A DNA stretch of 64,000 bases from NCBI RefSeq assembly GCF_024296665.1, contig NZ_CP100762.1:558001-622000 (forward strand). Direction: 5' to 3'. The position numbers were made by a program, and so were the translations under genes. The notes beneath the pieces are model-generated. The model saw only the letters and a program-made list of their open reading frames with translations, searched no databases and was not told where the DNA came from. Below, piece by piece: positions 16,213-24,391 of this stretch. Each line of letters starts with the position of its first letter. The stretch's first letter is position 1. The stretch comes from Salinilacihabitans rarus (GTDB lineage Archaea > Halobacteriota > Halobacteria > Halobacteriales > Natrialbaceae).

Positions 16213-16541
16213 CGGGGTTCGTCGACGCCGACGACGTCGAGCCGATGCTCGAACCGGAGTACGTCGGCGCGCACTCCGCGCTCGCGAGTGCCGAGTGCCA
16301 GCACTGGGACGACGCCGACCCCGACGTCGAACGCACGGTCCCGACGAAGTGCGGCCAACCAGCGACGCACACGATCGTCCTGCTCGGGAAGTACGGCCTG
16401 CGGGAGGTCGCGATGTGCGACATCCACGGCGAACCGGAGGACGTCACCGCCGGCGAACGCGAGTGGACCGGCGCCCTGCGCGAGCACATCGTTGAAGCGA
16501 CCGACGAGGAGGTCGCCGACCACATCGGGGGTGACGCCTGA
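16209..16541 (+). CDS. Hypothetical Cys/His protein, 110 aa
   Basis: MTGFVDADDVEPMLEPEYVG is followed by CQHWDD, TKCGQPATHTIVLLGKYGLREVAMCDIHGE, a spacing of Cys and His residues that could bind one zinc. The rest is acidic helix. It overlaps the genes on both sides (ATGA and TGATG type), so expression is coupled. No named family. Confidence 0.65.
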   Translation: MTGFVDADDVEPMLEPEYVGAHSALASAECQHWDDADPDVERTVPTKCGQPATHTIVLLGKYGLREVAMCDIHGEPEDVTAGEREWTGALREHIVEATDEEVADHIGGDA

Positions 16542-17014
16542 TGGTCGACGCGGAGGTCCGCCCCGGCGACGTCGTCCACGACCTCGTCGAGCGGGGAAAG
16601 ATGCAGGTCGTCGCCATCGCGGCCGACTCGGTCGCCGCCTACCGCGAGCGCGAGGACTTCGACCTCGCGGCGTACAAGAGCCACCCGCTGCTCGGCGTCG
16701 GTGACGACGAGCCGGTCTACACCTGCGTCTACCTGCCGGACGCACCGACGGCCACCTTCAGCGGGACCTACGACTTTCCGCGCTCGCGGCTGGCGCGCGT
16801 CCCCGTCGAGGAGGCGAACGCCGACCTCGACCGCATCCAGAACGCGCTGGCGATCGACCTGCTCGAGAAGCTGTTCACCCGCGCGGCGGAGGATGACGAG
16901 AACGCGGTCGCGGTCCTCGAACGCTACGCGACCGACGCCGGGATCGACGCGGACGCCGTTGCGGCCGCGCGCGAGCTCGCCGCGGCCGACCAGATCGGAG
17001 GTGACGGGGCGTGA
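16541..17014 (+). CDS. Hypothetical protein, 157 aa
   Basis: MVDAEVRPGDVVHDLVERGK, a beta-rich first half (MQVVAIAADSVAAYRE, PVYTCVYLPDAPTATFSGTYDFP) followed by an Ala-rich helical second half. No recognised domain. It overlaps its neighbours at both ends within the early operon. Confidence 0.65.
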   Translation: MVDAEVRPGDVVHDLVERGKMQVVAIAADSVAAYREREDFDLAAYKSHPLLGVGDDEPVYTCVYLPDAPTATFSGTYDFPRSRLARVPVEEANADLDRIQNALAIDLLEKLFTRAAEDDENAVAVLERYATDAGIDADAVAAARELAAADQIGGDGA

Positions 17015-17415
17015 CCCTCCGCGAGCGTTTCGGCCTCGGCTCGGAGGCCGGGCCGCAGGCCGAGGACGTCGACGTCGACGACCTGCTGGCGGCCGTCCGC
17101 AACCGGCGGCGACGCCACCTCGTCCAGCATCTCGCGCGCGACCACGGGCCCGAGGACGTCGTGACGATCTCGCAGCTCGCGGAGTACGTCGCCGCCGTCG
17201 AGTTCGGCCCCGATTTCGACGGGGCCGAGCGCAAGGCCGTCTACGTCGCGCTCTACCAGACCCACCTCGACGCGCTCGAAGACGTCGGCGCCGTCGAGTG
17301 TGTCGACGACCGCGAGCGCGCGTACCGTCCGGGGCCGAACGCCGCGGCCCTCGCCGAAGTGATCGACGTCGCCGAGCGCGTTGCCGGTGAGACCGTGAGG
17401 GGTGACGAGGCGTGA
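17011..17415 (+). CDS. Winged-helix protein (DUF7344-like), 134 aa
   Basis: Residues about 25-110 (DDLLAAVRNRRRRHLVQHLAR, then ISQLAEYVAAVEFG, KAVYVALYQTHLDALEDVGAVECVDD) follow the haloarchaeal winged-helix pattern with a basic first helix and a wing. It is probably a transcription regulator of the early genes. The start is the GTG at 17011, overlapping the previous stop; the end overlaps the next gene. Confidence 0.7.
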   Translation: MTLRERFGLGSEAGPQAEDVDVDDLLAAVRNRRRRHLVQHLARDHGPEDVVTISQLAEYVAAVEFGPDFDGAERKAVYVALYQTHLDALEDVGAVECVDDRERAYRPGPNAAALAEVIDVAERVAGETVRGDEA

Positions 17416-18152
17416 TCGCCGGCACCCTCGCGTTCCTCGTCGAGCCGGCCGCCGAGCCGCTCGCGAACTACCACGACACCCACCGCGCACTCCACGTCGA
17501 GTCGGCAGTCAGCTACCTCGACGACCTGACCGTCCAGCGTGGGACCGTCGCCGGGCGCGTCCCGAAAGAAGAGGAGATCGTCTCGATGGACGGCCACGAG
17601 ATCGAGGTCGAACGCGAGACGCGCACGCGCACGGTCGCTTCGGACTGGATCGGCGACGTCACTGGCGGCGGCTGGCTCGTCGCCGAGCGCACGCACTCCC
17701 CACGGCAGGAGGACGAACACCTCGACGTCGACTGGCCGTTTACGGCGTTCGTCAAGCGCACGGGCGTCGAGATCGAGCCGGTCGCCCTCTCACCCGCGCA
17801 GTTCGTCCGCAACCAGCGCGACGCCGACCGCGATTACACGATCGAGATGGCCTCGCGCGAGTACAACGTCGACGACGTCTCGATCCAGTGGGGGCAAGGT
17901 GCGCTCAAAAAAGACGCCATCAAGTCCGACGTCGGCGTCGCGCTGACGACCCTCTGGCGCGGCGAGTTCGTCCGGCTGGTCCTCTACGGCTCTGGATACT
18001 TCGCCGTCTGGGAGCCCGCCGAGTGGCCGATCGAGGAGTTCGCCCGGTTCGTCGACGAGGAGATCGTCCCGATTGCCTTCGTCCCCGAAGAGGACGAGAC
18101 CGAGGCCGAACAGGAGACGCTCGACGGCGACCGCGAGCGGGTGAGCGCCTGA
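17412..18152 (+). CDS. Hypothetical protein, 246 aa
   Basis: GTG start overlapping the previous stop. The protein (MIAGTLAFLVEPAAEPLANYHD...) is mixed alpha/beta, with a run of strands at VERETRTRTVASDWIGDV and LVLYGSGYFAVWEP and an acidic tail. I recognise no domain or catalytic motif. It precedes the Gp37/Gp68-family gene with a TGATG overlap, so the two are coexpressed. Confidence 0.65.
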   Translation: MIAGTLAFLVEPAAEPLANYHDTHRALHVESAVSYLDDLTVQRGTVAGRVPKEEEIVSMDGHEIEVERETRTRTVASDWIGDVTGGGWLVAERTHSPRQEDEHLDVDWPFTAFVKRTGVEIEPVALSPAQFVRNQRDADRDYTIEMASREYNVDDVSIQWGQGALKKDAIKSDVGVALTTLWRGEFVRLVLYGSGYFAVWEPAEWPIEEFARFVDEEIVPIAFVPEEDETEAEQETLDGDRERVSA

Positions 18153-18931
18153 TGTCGTTCACCGAGACCAACATCCGGTGGACGGACACGACGTGGAATC
18201 CCGTCCACGGGTGCTCGAAGACGAGCGAGGGGTGTCGGAACTGCTACGCCGAGGCGGTGAGCCGGCGCTACGGCCACACCGAGGCCGACTGGACGCACGT
18301 CAATGCAGAGGCGAACGTCCAGCTGAAAACGCACTACCTCGGCGACCGCCTCCGCGACCCGCGCTGGGTGTTCGTCAACAGCATGTCTGACCTGCTGCAC
18401 GCCGAGGTGCCCGACGCGTTCGTCGGGGCAGTCCTGGAGGCGTGCGCGGACATGCCCGCCTCCGCGTTTCAGGTTCTCACGAAGCACGGGCCGGACGCCG
18501 ATCGGGACGTCCCGGTCGGCCTGCCGGAGAACGTCATGCTGGGCGTGAGCGTCGAGTCGGCGCGCCGCGAGTACCGCCTCGACTGGCTTCGCGAGCAGGA
18601 CGCGACGACCCGGTTCGTCAGCTTCGAGCCGCTCGTCGAGCCCGTCACGGACCCTGACCTCGCGGGGATCGACTGGGCGATCATCGGTGGCGAATCCGGC
18701 GCCGCCGACCACCGACGGGAGATGGATCCCGCGTGGGCGCGCGCCCTCGTCACCGCGTGCCGGGAGCAGGACGTCGCGGTGTTCTTCAAGCAGCACAGCG
18801 GGCCGCACCCGGAGCGCGACGTCCGCCTCGATCTCGGTGACGGCCCCGAACGAATCGAGGAGTTCCCCGCGCTGCCCGACGGCGTCGTCCCAGCACCGCA
18901 GGAGTTCCTTACCGACGAGGTGGTCGCATGA
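18152..18931 (+). CDS. Phage Gp37/Gp68 family protein (DUF5131)
   Basis: A 259-residue protein. IRWTDTTWNPVHGCSKTSEG, then CRNCYAE, is the hallmark N-terminus of the phage Gp37/Gp68 (DUF5131) family, with Cys residues in the pattern GC(S)...GCxxCY that may hold an iron-sulfur cluster. Later conserved parts are FVNSMSDLLH, FQVLTKHG, VMLGVSVESARR, FVSFEPLVEP, IGGESGA and VFFKQHSG. The fold is TIM-barrel-like and the family is often compared with radical-SAM proteins; its reaction is unknown. It is widespread in phages and archaeal viruses, which supports a viral origin for this operon. Confidence 0.9.
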   Translation: MSFTETNIRWTDTTWNPVHGCSKTSEGCRNCYAEAVSRRYGHTEADWTHVNAEANVQLKTHYLGDRLRDPRWVFVNSMSDLLHAEVPDAFVGAVLEACADMPASAFQVLTKHGPDADRDVPVGLPENVMLGVSVESARREYRLDWLREQDATTRFVSFEPLVEPVTDPDLAGIDWAIIGGESGAADHRREMDPAWARALVTACREQDVAVFFKQHSGPHPERDVRLDLGDGPERIEEFPALPDGVVPAPQEFLTDEVVA

Positions 18932-19071
18932 CGCTCCGCTACGAGGTCGTCGGCGCGGTCGATCGGTCGGTCGGGGACTCGCTCGACCTCGGCGGCGAGA
19001 CCATCCTCGTCGACGACGGCGACGACGACCTGCTGCTCGCCCAGCCCACCGGCGGTGATGCCGATGAGTGA
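18928..19071 (+). CDS. Small hypothetical protein, 47 aa
   Basis: MTLRYEVVGAVDRSVGDSLD, a short beta-rich acidic protein. The ATGA overlap with the upstream stop and a deeper overlap with the downstream ATG (19064) support translation in this packed operon. No function is suggested. Confidence 0.55.
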   Translation: MTLRYEVVGAVDRSVGDSLDLGGETILVDDGDDDLLLAQPTGGDADE

Positions 19072-19333
19072 CGGTAACGCTTACTACGCCTTCGCGAACG
19101 GCGTCCAGACGGAAACGGTCTGCTACACCAATATCCGGAACACGCGCGCCTGCGTCGTTGTTCCGGAGGATATCCCGGTCGACCACCTCCACGAGGTGAT
19201 GCACCTCTCCCGGTGCAACGGATTCGTCTGTACGCATGTCAACCCGCTCGACGGCGAAGCCTTTGACTTCGAACTCGAGTTCACGCCGATCGACGCCGTC
19301 GACATCAATCGGGGTGACGGCAGCGATGAGTGA
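19064..19333 (+). CDS. Hypothetical protein, 89 aa
   Basis: MSDGNAYYAFANGVQTETVC, then RACVVVPEDIPVDHLHEVMHLSRCNGFVCTHVNP. It has three late Cys/His residues but no clear zinc knuckle. The start at 19064 overlaps the preceding stop. The ATG pair at 19055 is an alternative. Part of the early operon; function unknown. Confidence 0.6.
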   Translation: MSDGNAYYAFANGVQTETVCYTNIRNTRACVVVPEDIPVDHLHEVMHLSRCNGFVCTHVNPLDGEAFDFELEFTPIDAVDINRGDGSDE

Positions 19334-20456
19334 CTGCGACGTCTGTGGCGGTCGCTCGTACCTCTGCCGGGAGTGTCGCCACGAGGCGCTCGAACGGCGC
19401 CACGGGACGCCTGCGGACAACCTCGACGATGACGTCGAGTGCTGGGTCCAGGACCTCACCGAGATGTGGCACGCCTCGATGTACTTCGAGGGCGAGCGCC
19501 ACGTCGCGGCCTGCGGCACGATCCTCGAGACGCCGGTCGCCGGCGTTCGCGACGACCCGCGGTTCGTCGACGGCGCCGACGCCTGCGAGGCCTGTGTCGC
19601 CTCCCTCGACCGCGAGAGCGACGAGCAGCGGCTCCCCGACGGCGGGGAGTTCGAGCGCGCGAGTGAACTGCGGGCGGATGGTGGTCGGCGACTCGACCCG
19701 GCGATCGACGTCGGTGCCGTTCGCGAGCGCGTCGACTGCTGGGTCCGGTTCCCCAGCCAGCGCGCGCAGGCGATCCACGTCCCCACGGACGCCGACCGCG
19801 AGGCGCCGGCGACGCCCTGCCGGCACAAGCCCCGTATCGGAGCGCCGAAGGCGTACGACCTCGGTCACTTCACCGACGCCGACCTCGAGGCTCGGCTCTG
19901 CGAGGAGTGCGCCTTCGAGGCGCTCGGCATCCGGCGCGAGGTGGACACGAGCAAGTTCGGCCGGTCGCCTGCGGACGTCCTCGCCGCGGCCGGCCTCGAC
20001 GAGCCCGACGATCGCGATCACGAACTCGTCACCGACGGCGGTCGTAATACAGCGACGAGCGAGAGTTATCGTTCGTTGTCACCCGGCAATCAGGCCCAGG
20101 GCTCCGACGATCGCCATTCCAACTCCCATAATTCGGGTGAGTGCCACTTTCCAATCTGCTGGTTCGACTTCGGACCAGGACCGCTTGCTCCCGATCGAGT
20201 CAAGTTGCTCCTCGAACCGCGCGAGCTTATACGGCCAGATCGCACCAGGGGCCCCGAAAACAAGAAGGAAGATTGCCAATGGCGTTTCCATATTTCGCCC
20301 TGCCAGTGTCAAGTAATAACTCTTCTGGGACGACTCTTCAGGCCAGCAGTCGCTTCAGATCCCGACTCAGTTCCTTCTATCCAGTGCGCAAAGCAACGAA
20401 CGCTCCGTGACATTTGCACGGGAGCTGAGCAGCGGGGTGGTCGGGATGCCGAGTAA
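19326..20456 (+). CDS. Multi-CxxC zinc-binding protein with aberrant C-terminal extension
   Basis: MSDCDVCGGRSYLCRECRHEAL opens a protein with repeated Cys pairs (CDVC, CREC, CEAC, CEEC) over about 240 residues, suggesting two or three zinc sites. From about residue 245 (after HELVTDGGR) the composition changes to Ser/Asn/Pro-rich. The frame there runs antisense across an inserted minus-strand membrane-protein gene before stopping at 20456. The true protein probably ended soon after 20040, and its original 3' end was lost to the insertion. Confidence 0.6.
   Translation: MSDCDVCGGRSYLCRECRHEALERRHGTPADNLDDDVECWVQDLTEMWHASMYFEGERHVAACGTILETPVAGVRDDPRFVDGADACEACVASLDRESDEQRLPDGGEFERASELRADGGRRLDPAIDVGAVRERVDCWVRFPSQRAQAIHVPTDADREAPATPCRHKPRIGAPKAYDLGHFTDADLEARLCEECAFEALGIRREVDTSKFGRSPADVLAAAGLDEPDDRDHELVTDGGRNTATSESYRSLSPGNQAQGSDDRHSNSHNSGECHFPICWFDFGPGPLAPDRVKLLLEPRELIRPDRTRGPENKKEDCQWRFHISPCQCQVITLLGRLFRPAVASDPDSVPSIQCAKQRTLRDICTGAEQRGGRDAE
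20079..20291 (-). CDS. DUF6199-like small membrane protein
   Basis: A 70-residue protein, METPLAIFLLVFGAPGAIWP then YKLARFEEQLDSIGSKRSWSEVEPADWKVALTRIMGVGMAIVGALGL. Two membrane spans flank a conserved haloarchaeal cytoplasmic loop (the IGSKRSWSEVEPADW part), which I recognise as DUF6199-type. The start at 20291 fits a TATA-like element at about 20310-20320. It is antisense to its surroundings and clearly a separate insertion, probably taken from a host chromosome. Confidence 0.7.
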   Translation of the reverse strand: METPLAIFLLVFGAPGAIWPYKLARFEEQLDSIGSKRSWSEVEPADWKVALTRIMGVGMAIVGALGLIAG

Positions 20457-20787
20457 CGGCGCGAACGTCGGTCCGATCATCTTCGCGAACGAGATCGCGC
20501 GCTCGCAGCTCGTCAACGAGGGCGAGGTCGTCTCGTTCCGGCAGGGCCGGCGAACCACGGGCGAGACGTGGTGGCGAAAGAGCCGGACCAGCCCGAAGGA
20601 AGGTGACGTCCTCGTCGAGGAGATCGGGCCCGTCGATCCCGGCCTGCCGTGCAGCCGGTTCGAAGCCCACGCCGACCTGAGCGGGTTCGCCTCTGCTGAC
20701 GAATGGCGGGAGGCGATCTACGACCTCTACGGCCGCTACCCGGACGGCTACCTCTACCGGGTTACGGAGCGTGGTCGCGATGCGTGA
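20446..20787 (+). CDS. Hypothetical ASCH/PUA-like protein, 113 aa
   Basis: MPSNGANVGPIIFANEIARS, then EGEVVSFRQGRRTTGETWWRKSR, DVLVEEIGPVDPG and a helical end with YDLYGRYPDGYLYRV. The order of strands around an RQGRRTTGETW loop is reminiscent of ASCH/PUA-type RNA-binding folds, but I would not insist on it. A GTG at 20437 or the TTG-region start at 20407 are alternatives. It overlaps the next gene by ATG within its last codons. Confidence 0.6.
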   Translation: MPSNGANVGPIIFANEIARSQLVNEGEVVSFRQGRRTTGETWWRKSRTSPKEGDVLVEEIGPVDPGLPCSRFEAHADLSGFASADEWREAIYDLYGRYPDGYLYRVTERGRDA

Positions 20788-20998
20788 CGACGAGGGCGTC
20801 GTCTACGTGGCCTGCCACAGCGCGAGTCGGCGCGTCTACCACACCGACCCCGACTGCCGGTACGTCGCGCAGGCCGACCACCGCGTCCAGACGTGGCAGC
20901 GCGAGACTGCCGAGGCGTGGGACCTCCGAGAGTGCCAGCGGTGTGCTGGCGCCCTCGGCCCCGCCGCCGACACCGACGTCGGAGGTGAGTCCGCATGA
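20780..20998 (+). CDS. Small Cys/His protein, 72 aa
   Basis: MRDDEGVVYVACHSASRRVY, then HTDPDCRYV and ECQRCAGAL. The H-x-DPDCRYV...CQRC arrangement recurs in small haloarchaeal mobile-element proteins and probably binds zinc. It overlaps the previous stop and the next start (ATGA at 20995). Function unknown. Confidence 0.65.
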   Translation: MRDDEGVVYVACHSASRRVYHTDPDCRYVAQADHRVQTWQRETAEAWDLRECQRCAGALGPAADTDVGGESA

Positions 20999-22224
20999 GC
21001 CACGTCGACGACGCGCTCCATCGGCTCGCCGACGTCGTCGAGGCCCTCGAAGAGACGGCGGTCGACGTCGACCGCGCGCACGTCCTCGACTGGGACGACC
21101 AGACGGTCACAGGCCAACTGGTCGTGATCGCACCGGCCGACGGCGACCTCGCGATCGGGGCGGTCGCGCCGGCGACCGGTGCCGACGAGTCGGTAGCTGA
21201 CGACCAGAACGCGGACACTGATCAGGAGGCCGACGAGTACGCCTGTGACGTCCCCGGCTGTGACTACACGGGATCGGAACGCGGTCTCGCGATCCACAAG
21301 GGCCGTGCGCACAAGGGCGGCGGCGACGCGGACGACGAGCCCGAGGACGAGGACGACGACACCGGTGAGGACCCGTTCGTCGAGGCACGGAAACGCCAGC
21401 AGGACAGCGAGGAGAGCGACCCCTCCACCGAGGACGACACTACGTCAGAGGCCACGTCAGAGGCACCCGATGTCGACCTCGCGGAGGCGGACGCGGACGA
21501 CGGCGCCGAAGGATCCGGCGCCGCCGGCGACGACGACCAGGACGAGAGCGCGGCGGCGGACGGCGCCCAAGAGACCGGTGCTGAATCCGAGAACGAGACC
21601 GAAACCGAGGCCGAAGACGGCGCCGACGCTGGGTCGTCGCGACGCTACCAGTGCGCCTGCGGCGTCGCCTGCGAAACCAGCTTCGAGTACTACGTCCACC
21701 GCACCGAGGACCACGGCGTCCCGCAGGCACACCTCGGCTACCTCGAACCCGGCGAGTTCGAGGAGATCGTTCGCGAGGGGGAGACGCTCCAGGACATCGT
21801 CGACGCGACCGGCTGGAGCCCCGAGCGGACGCTCCGGGCGCTCGGCGTCTACGGCCTCTCCGACGTCGTCGGACCCGACGGGATCGAACTCTCGAATCTG
21901 ACCGACTACGAGTTCGAGGGCGTTGCCGCCGTCGACGAGGCCGGCGACGAGGAGACGGAGGCCGTCGACGAAGTGGCCGAGGAGCCTGAGCGATCGGTCG
22001 CGAACGATGGCGGCGCCGTCGCCTTTCGCGACTACTCCGGGTCGGCAGGTAACGCGAACCGATGCTCGAATTGCGGCGCCCACCTCGACAAGAAGTTCAC
22101 CCGGGTCTTTGAGCCCGACGAGGAGGGCGCCCCGCGGGCCTGCCCGAACTGCGACAACCTCGTCCGCGAGGCGGACGCCCAGACGATCCGTGAGAAGCGC
22201 AGCAAGCGCGGGGGTGGTGTCTGA
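20995..22224 (+). CDS. Multi-zinc-finger protein with acidic linker
   Basis: A 409-residue protein in four parts. Residues 1-80 are a helical/beta head. Residues about 81-105 are a C2H2 finger (CDVPGCDYTGSERGLAIHKG with its final RAH). A very acidic, low-complexity linker follows to about residue 215. Then comes a second Cys2-His2-like finger (CACGVACETSFEYYVHRTED plus H), a helix-turn-helix-like segment (TLQDIVDATGWSPERTLRAL) and a C-terminal zinc ribbon (CSNCGAHL ... CPNC). It should bind DNA and may regulate early or replication genes. The chain starts at the ATGA overlap and ends overlapping a tiny membrane-protein gene. Confidence 0.75.
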   Translation: MSHVDDALHRLADVVEALEETAVDVDRAHVLDWDDQTVTGQLVVIAPADGDLAIGAVAPATGADESVADDQNADTDQEADEYACDVPGCDYTGSERGLAIHKGRAHKGGGDADDEPEDEDDDTGEDPFVEARKRQQDSEESDPSTEDDTTSEATSEAPDVDLAEADADDGAEGSGAAGDDDQDESAAADGAQETGAESENETETEAEDGADAGSSRRYQCACGVACETSFEYYVHRTEDHGVPQAHLGYLEPGEFEEIVREGETLQDIVDATGWSPERTLRALGVYGLSDVVGPDGIELSNLTDYEFEGVAAVDEAGDEETEAVDEVAEEPERSVANDGGAVAFRDYSGSAGNANRCSNCGAHLDKKFTRVFEPDEEGAPRACPNCDNLVREADAQTIREKRSKRGGGV

Positions 22225-22325
22225 TGTGCGAGCGCGCGCAGCTGACCCCTAAGGGCACGATCGGGTTCCTCGCCGCCTACCTCGCGGTCCTCGCCGGCGC
22301 CTACGTCGTGGGGGTGATCGTGTGA
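22224..22325 (+). CDS. 33-aa single-span membrane protein
   Basis: MCERAQLTPKG followed by one hydrophobic span (TIGFLAAYLAVLAGAYVVGV then IV). It sits between two well-supported genes with TGATG overlaps at both ends, which argues for real translation. No function is known. Confidence 0.55.
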   Translation: MCERAQLTPKGTIGFLAAYLAVLAGAYVVGVIV

Positions 22326-22702
22326 TGGCCACTGACACCGACGCCGACAGCGATGCCGACCCTCGCCGGCGCTGGAACCCCGCGACCGACCCCGCGATCG
22401 ACGAGGCGATCCGCGAGCGATACCGGGCCGTCGAGATGGCCATCGGGCACGTCAGCGACCACGTCTACCGCAAGTGGGCCCGCCGGGCGCCCGCCCACAC
22501 CGAGTGCGACGTCGTCACAGCGTGGCACGACGGCGAGCCCGTCCACTACCCGAGCGCGGCCAACGGCGCCGTCGCGCGCTACCACCGCGAGAGCGATATG
22601 CTCGTCCTCGCGCGGATGGGCGCGCTCGTCTCGACCGTCCCGCTGGGCGACCGCCCGCGTGACGAACAGCAGTACGTCCGCAATCAGGTGACCTCCGAAT
22701 GA
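22325..22702 (+). CDS. Hypothetical protein, 125 aa
   Basis: MATDTDADSDADPRRRWNPA, then helix-rich (IDEAIRERYRAVEMAIGHVS) and a strand-rich end (MLVLARMGALVSTVPLGDRP). It has no recognised motif. It overlaps both neighbours in the operon. Confidence 0.65.
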   Translation: MATDTDADSDADPRRRWNPATDPAIDEAIRERYRAVEMAIGHVSDHVYRKWARRAPAHTECDVVTAWHDGEPVHYPSAANGAVARYHRESDMLVLARMGALVSTVPLGDRPRDEQQYVRNQVTSE

Positions 22703-22905
22703 GTACGAGCAATACGCCGTTTGATTCAATTCGCAACGACGACGACGTCCGTGCCGGCACTGAAGAGCTTGCAGAACGTGACGGGAAACTCGGCGCACTC
22801 GCCCGGATCACGCTCGCGATCGCGGACGGACAAGAACCGAACCCGGACGACTGCGAAGAAGCTGGCCTCGAGACGCTCCCGAAACTCGCGCGAGGTGAGG
22901 AGTGA
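22699..22905 (+). CDS. Small hypothetical protein, 68 aa
   Basis: MSTSNTPFDSIRNDDDVRAG, an acidic mainly helical protein. It is the last gene of the plus-strand early operon and ends 2 bp before the end of the convergent integrase gene. The ATGA overlap with the previous gene supports the start. Confidence 0.6.
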   Translation: MSTSNTPFDSIRNDDDVRAGTEELAERDGKLGALARITLAIADGQEPNPDDCEEAGLETLPKLARGEE

Positions 22906-22907
22906 TG

Positions 22908-24206
22908 TCAGTTCGAACTCTCGAGTTCGTCAGCGAGGGTGACTGGGTCGTCGATCGCCTCGAGGACGGTTCGGACGGCCTGACGTTCTTCGGCAGACAG
23001 CGGGTCGTCGCTATCGAGCGCCTCGTCAAGTGCGTCGTCGGACGCCGCGTCAGTCTCCTCGGCCAGCTGCTCGATGTCGGGGCCAAAGAGTTCGTCACAG
23101 GACGGGCACCGACGCCAGTGATCTTTGAGGAGTTCGCCACACGTCGGACAGGCGTCGGGAGTCATGGGGCTCTCGCGCTCGGGTTCGCGGTAGCCGACTG
23201 CAATCTCGGCCTTCTCGACGTACTCGTCGTTCGTTACGTGCGCGTAGACCGTCTCGAGGATCGTGCTGTCGGGTGCGACACCGAGCAACGACCGCAGCGT
23301 GTCGCTGTCGAGATCGTAGTCGCGCTTCATGACGGTCACGAAGTAGTGTCGGAAGTTGTGCGGATTCACCGGCTTATCGACGCCAGCCCGATCGGCGATG
23401 CGCTTCAGGTGTTGGCGGATCCCGGGATCGCTCCATGGCTCGTCGAGGTTCGTCCGGTGGTTCTTCGGATCGCCGACGAACAGCGGCGCGTCGGGGTCGT
23501 CCTTTCGAGGATGGTACTGCAGCCAGTCACGGACGTATTTCCGCGCGCCGAACATCGGTCGCTTCCGACCGCGATCGGCAGCGCCTTTCAGTCCGTCGAC
23601 GTCGTCGTTGAGGTAGATCACGCCCTCTTGGACGTCGGCGTCCCGGATGCGAAGCGTCTGAAGTGCGGTGATGCGCTGACCGGTGAAGATGAGCAACTCG
23701 AGGAAGGCCCGGTCTCGCGGCGTCTCGCACGCCTCGCGAAGTGCGTCGACCTCATCGTGAGTGAACATATCCTGTTCGTCGTGGCGCGGCGGCGACCGCT
23801 CGCTGTAGACGTGGATATCGTCGGGGTCGACTCCGAGAGTATCGTGATAGCGGTAGAAGGTCCGTGCGGCGGACTGGTAGCGGGCGAGCGTCGTCTTCGA
23901 GAGGCCACGGTCGTCGTGCTGGCCATCGATGAACGCGTTGAACTCCTCGGCCGAACACTTGAGGAGATCACAGCCGCGCTCGACGCACAGCCGGAGGCTC
24001 TGCAGGTAGGCCTCGATCGACCGCGGAGCGTAGGTCTTCTCGCTCCCGTCGGCGTCGAAGTATTTTCGGCGCGTCGTCTCGCCATCGAGCGCGTCAGCCC
24101 ACTCAAGGAGCGCGTCGCGAACATCTCGCGAGAGTTCGCCGACGTCAGCGAGTTCGTCGATCGTGTTCTTCTCGCGGTTGAGTCGGTCGCGCGGCGTCGT
24201 AGCCAT
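22908..24206 (-). CDS. int: Tyrosine integrase with C-terminal zinc ribbon
   Basis: A 432-residue site-specific recombinase. A SAM-like core-binding domain spans about residues 15-125. The catalytic domain has Arg178 (TGQRITAL), His283-x-x-Arg286 (NPHNFRHYF) and Tyr321 (ETVYAHVT). The usual third-box histidine (LGH) is Val310 (LGVAPDS), a change also tolerated in some recombinases. After the catalytic domain comes a zinc ribbon (CPTC ... CPSC, about 353-370) and an acidic tail, common in haloarchaeal viral integrases. It would integrate and excise the circular genome. No clear attP core was spotted next to it. Confidence 0.9.
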   Translation of the reverse strand: MATTPRDRLNREKNTIDELADVGELSRDVRDALLEWADALDGETTRRKYFDADGSEKTYAPRSIEAYLQSLRLCVERGCDLLKCSAEEFNAFIDGQHDDRGLSKTTLARYQSAARTFYRYHDTLGVDPDDIHVYSERSPPRHDEQDMFTHDEVDALREACETPRDRAFLELLIFTGQRITALQTLRIRDADVQEGVIYLNDDVDGLKGAADRGRKRPMFGARKYVRDWLQYHPRKDDPDAPLFVGDPKNHRTNLDEPWSDPGIRQHLKRIADRAGVDKPVNPHNFRHYFVTVMKRDYDLDSDTLRSLLGVAPDSTILETVYAHVTNDEYVEKAEIAVGYREPERESPMTPDACPTCGELLKDHWRRCPSCDELFGPDIEQLAEETDAASDDALDEALDSDDPLSAEERQAVRTVLEAIDDPVTLADELESSN

Positions 24207-24391
24207 GAACTATCTGGACAGTCAGGTTCTGACACAATAATGTTTGGCGTGTCTGCAACACGGCGAACGCGGTGTTCGTCGTCGCATGGTAACGGCGAAG
24301 AGAGCGTCCAGAACTGCCGAAAACGCGATATTTCTGTCTCGGGTGGAGGGATAGCGTATACTGCTACATCAAACTCAGGGGGTGTTCCGGC
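24207..24391. promoter_or_regulatory. Divergent integrase / replication-protein promoter region
   Basis: On the minus side, CATTATTG about 26-35 nt upstream of the integrase ATG looks like its TATA box. An imperfect palindrome with arms AACAC (24257-24261) and GTGTT (24272-24276), enclosing GCG..CGC, lies between the two genes. It could be an operator or part of an origin next to the replication gene. A GTATAC element near 24358 may serve the plus-strand gene. Confidence 0.4.

Noticed and set aside
18152-18931. Naming the Gp37/Gp68 protein a radical-SAM enzyme
   Set aside because: The cysteine pattern is not the canonical CxxxCxxC. The family resemblance does not define a reaction, so only the family name was given.
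24207-24391. attP site or tRNA fragment beside the integrase
   Set aside because: No tRNA-like sequence or direct repeat was recognisable by eye; a search against host tRNA genes would be needed.
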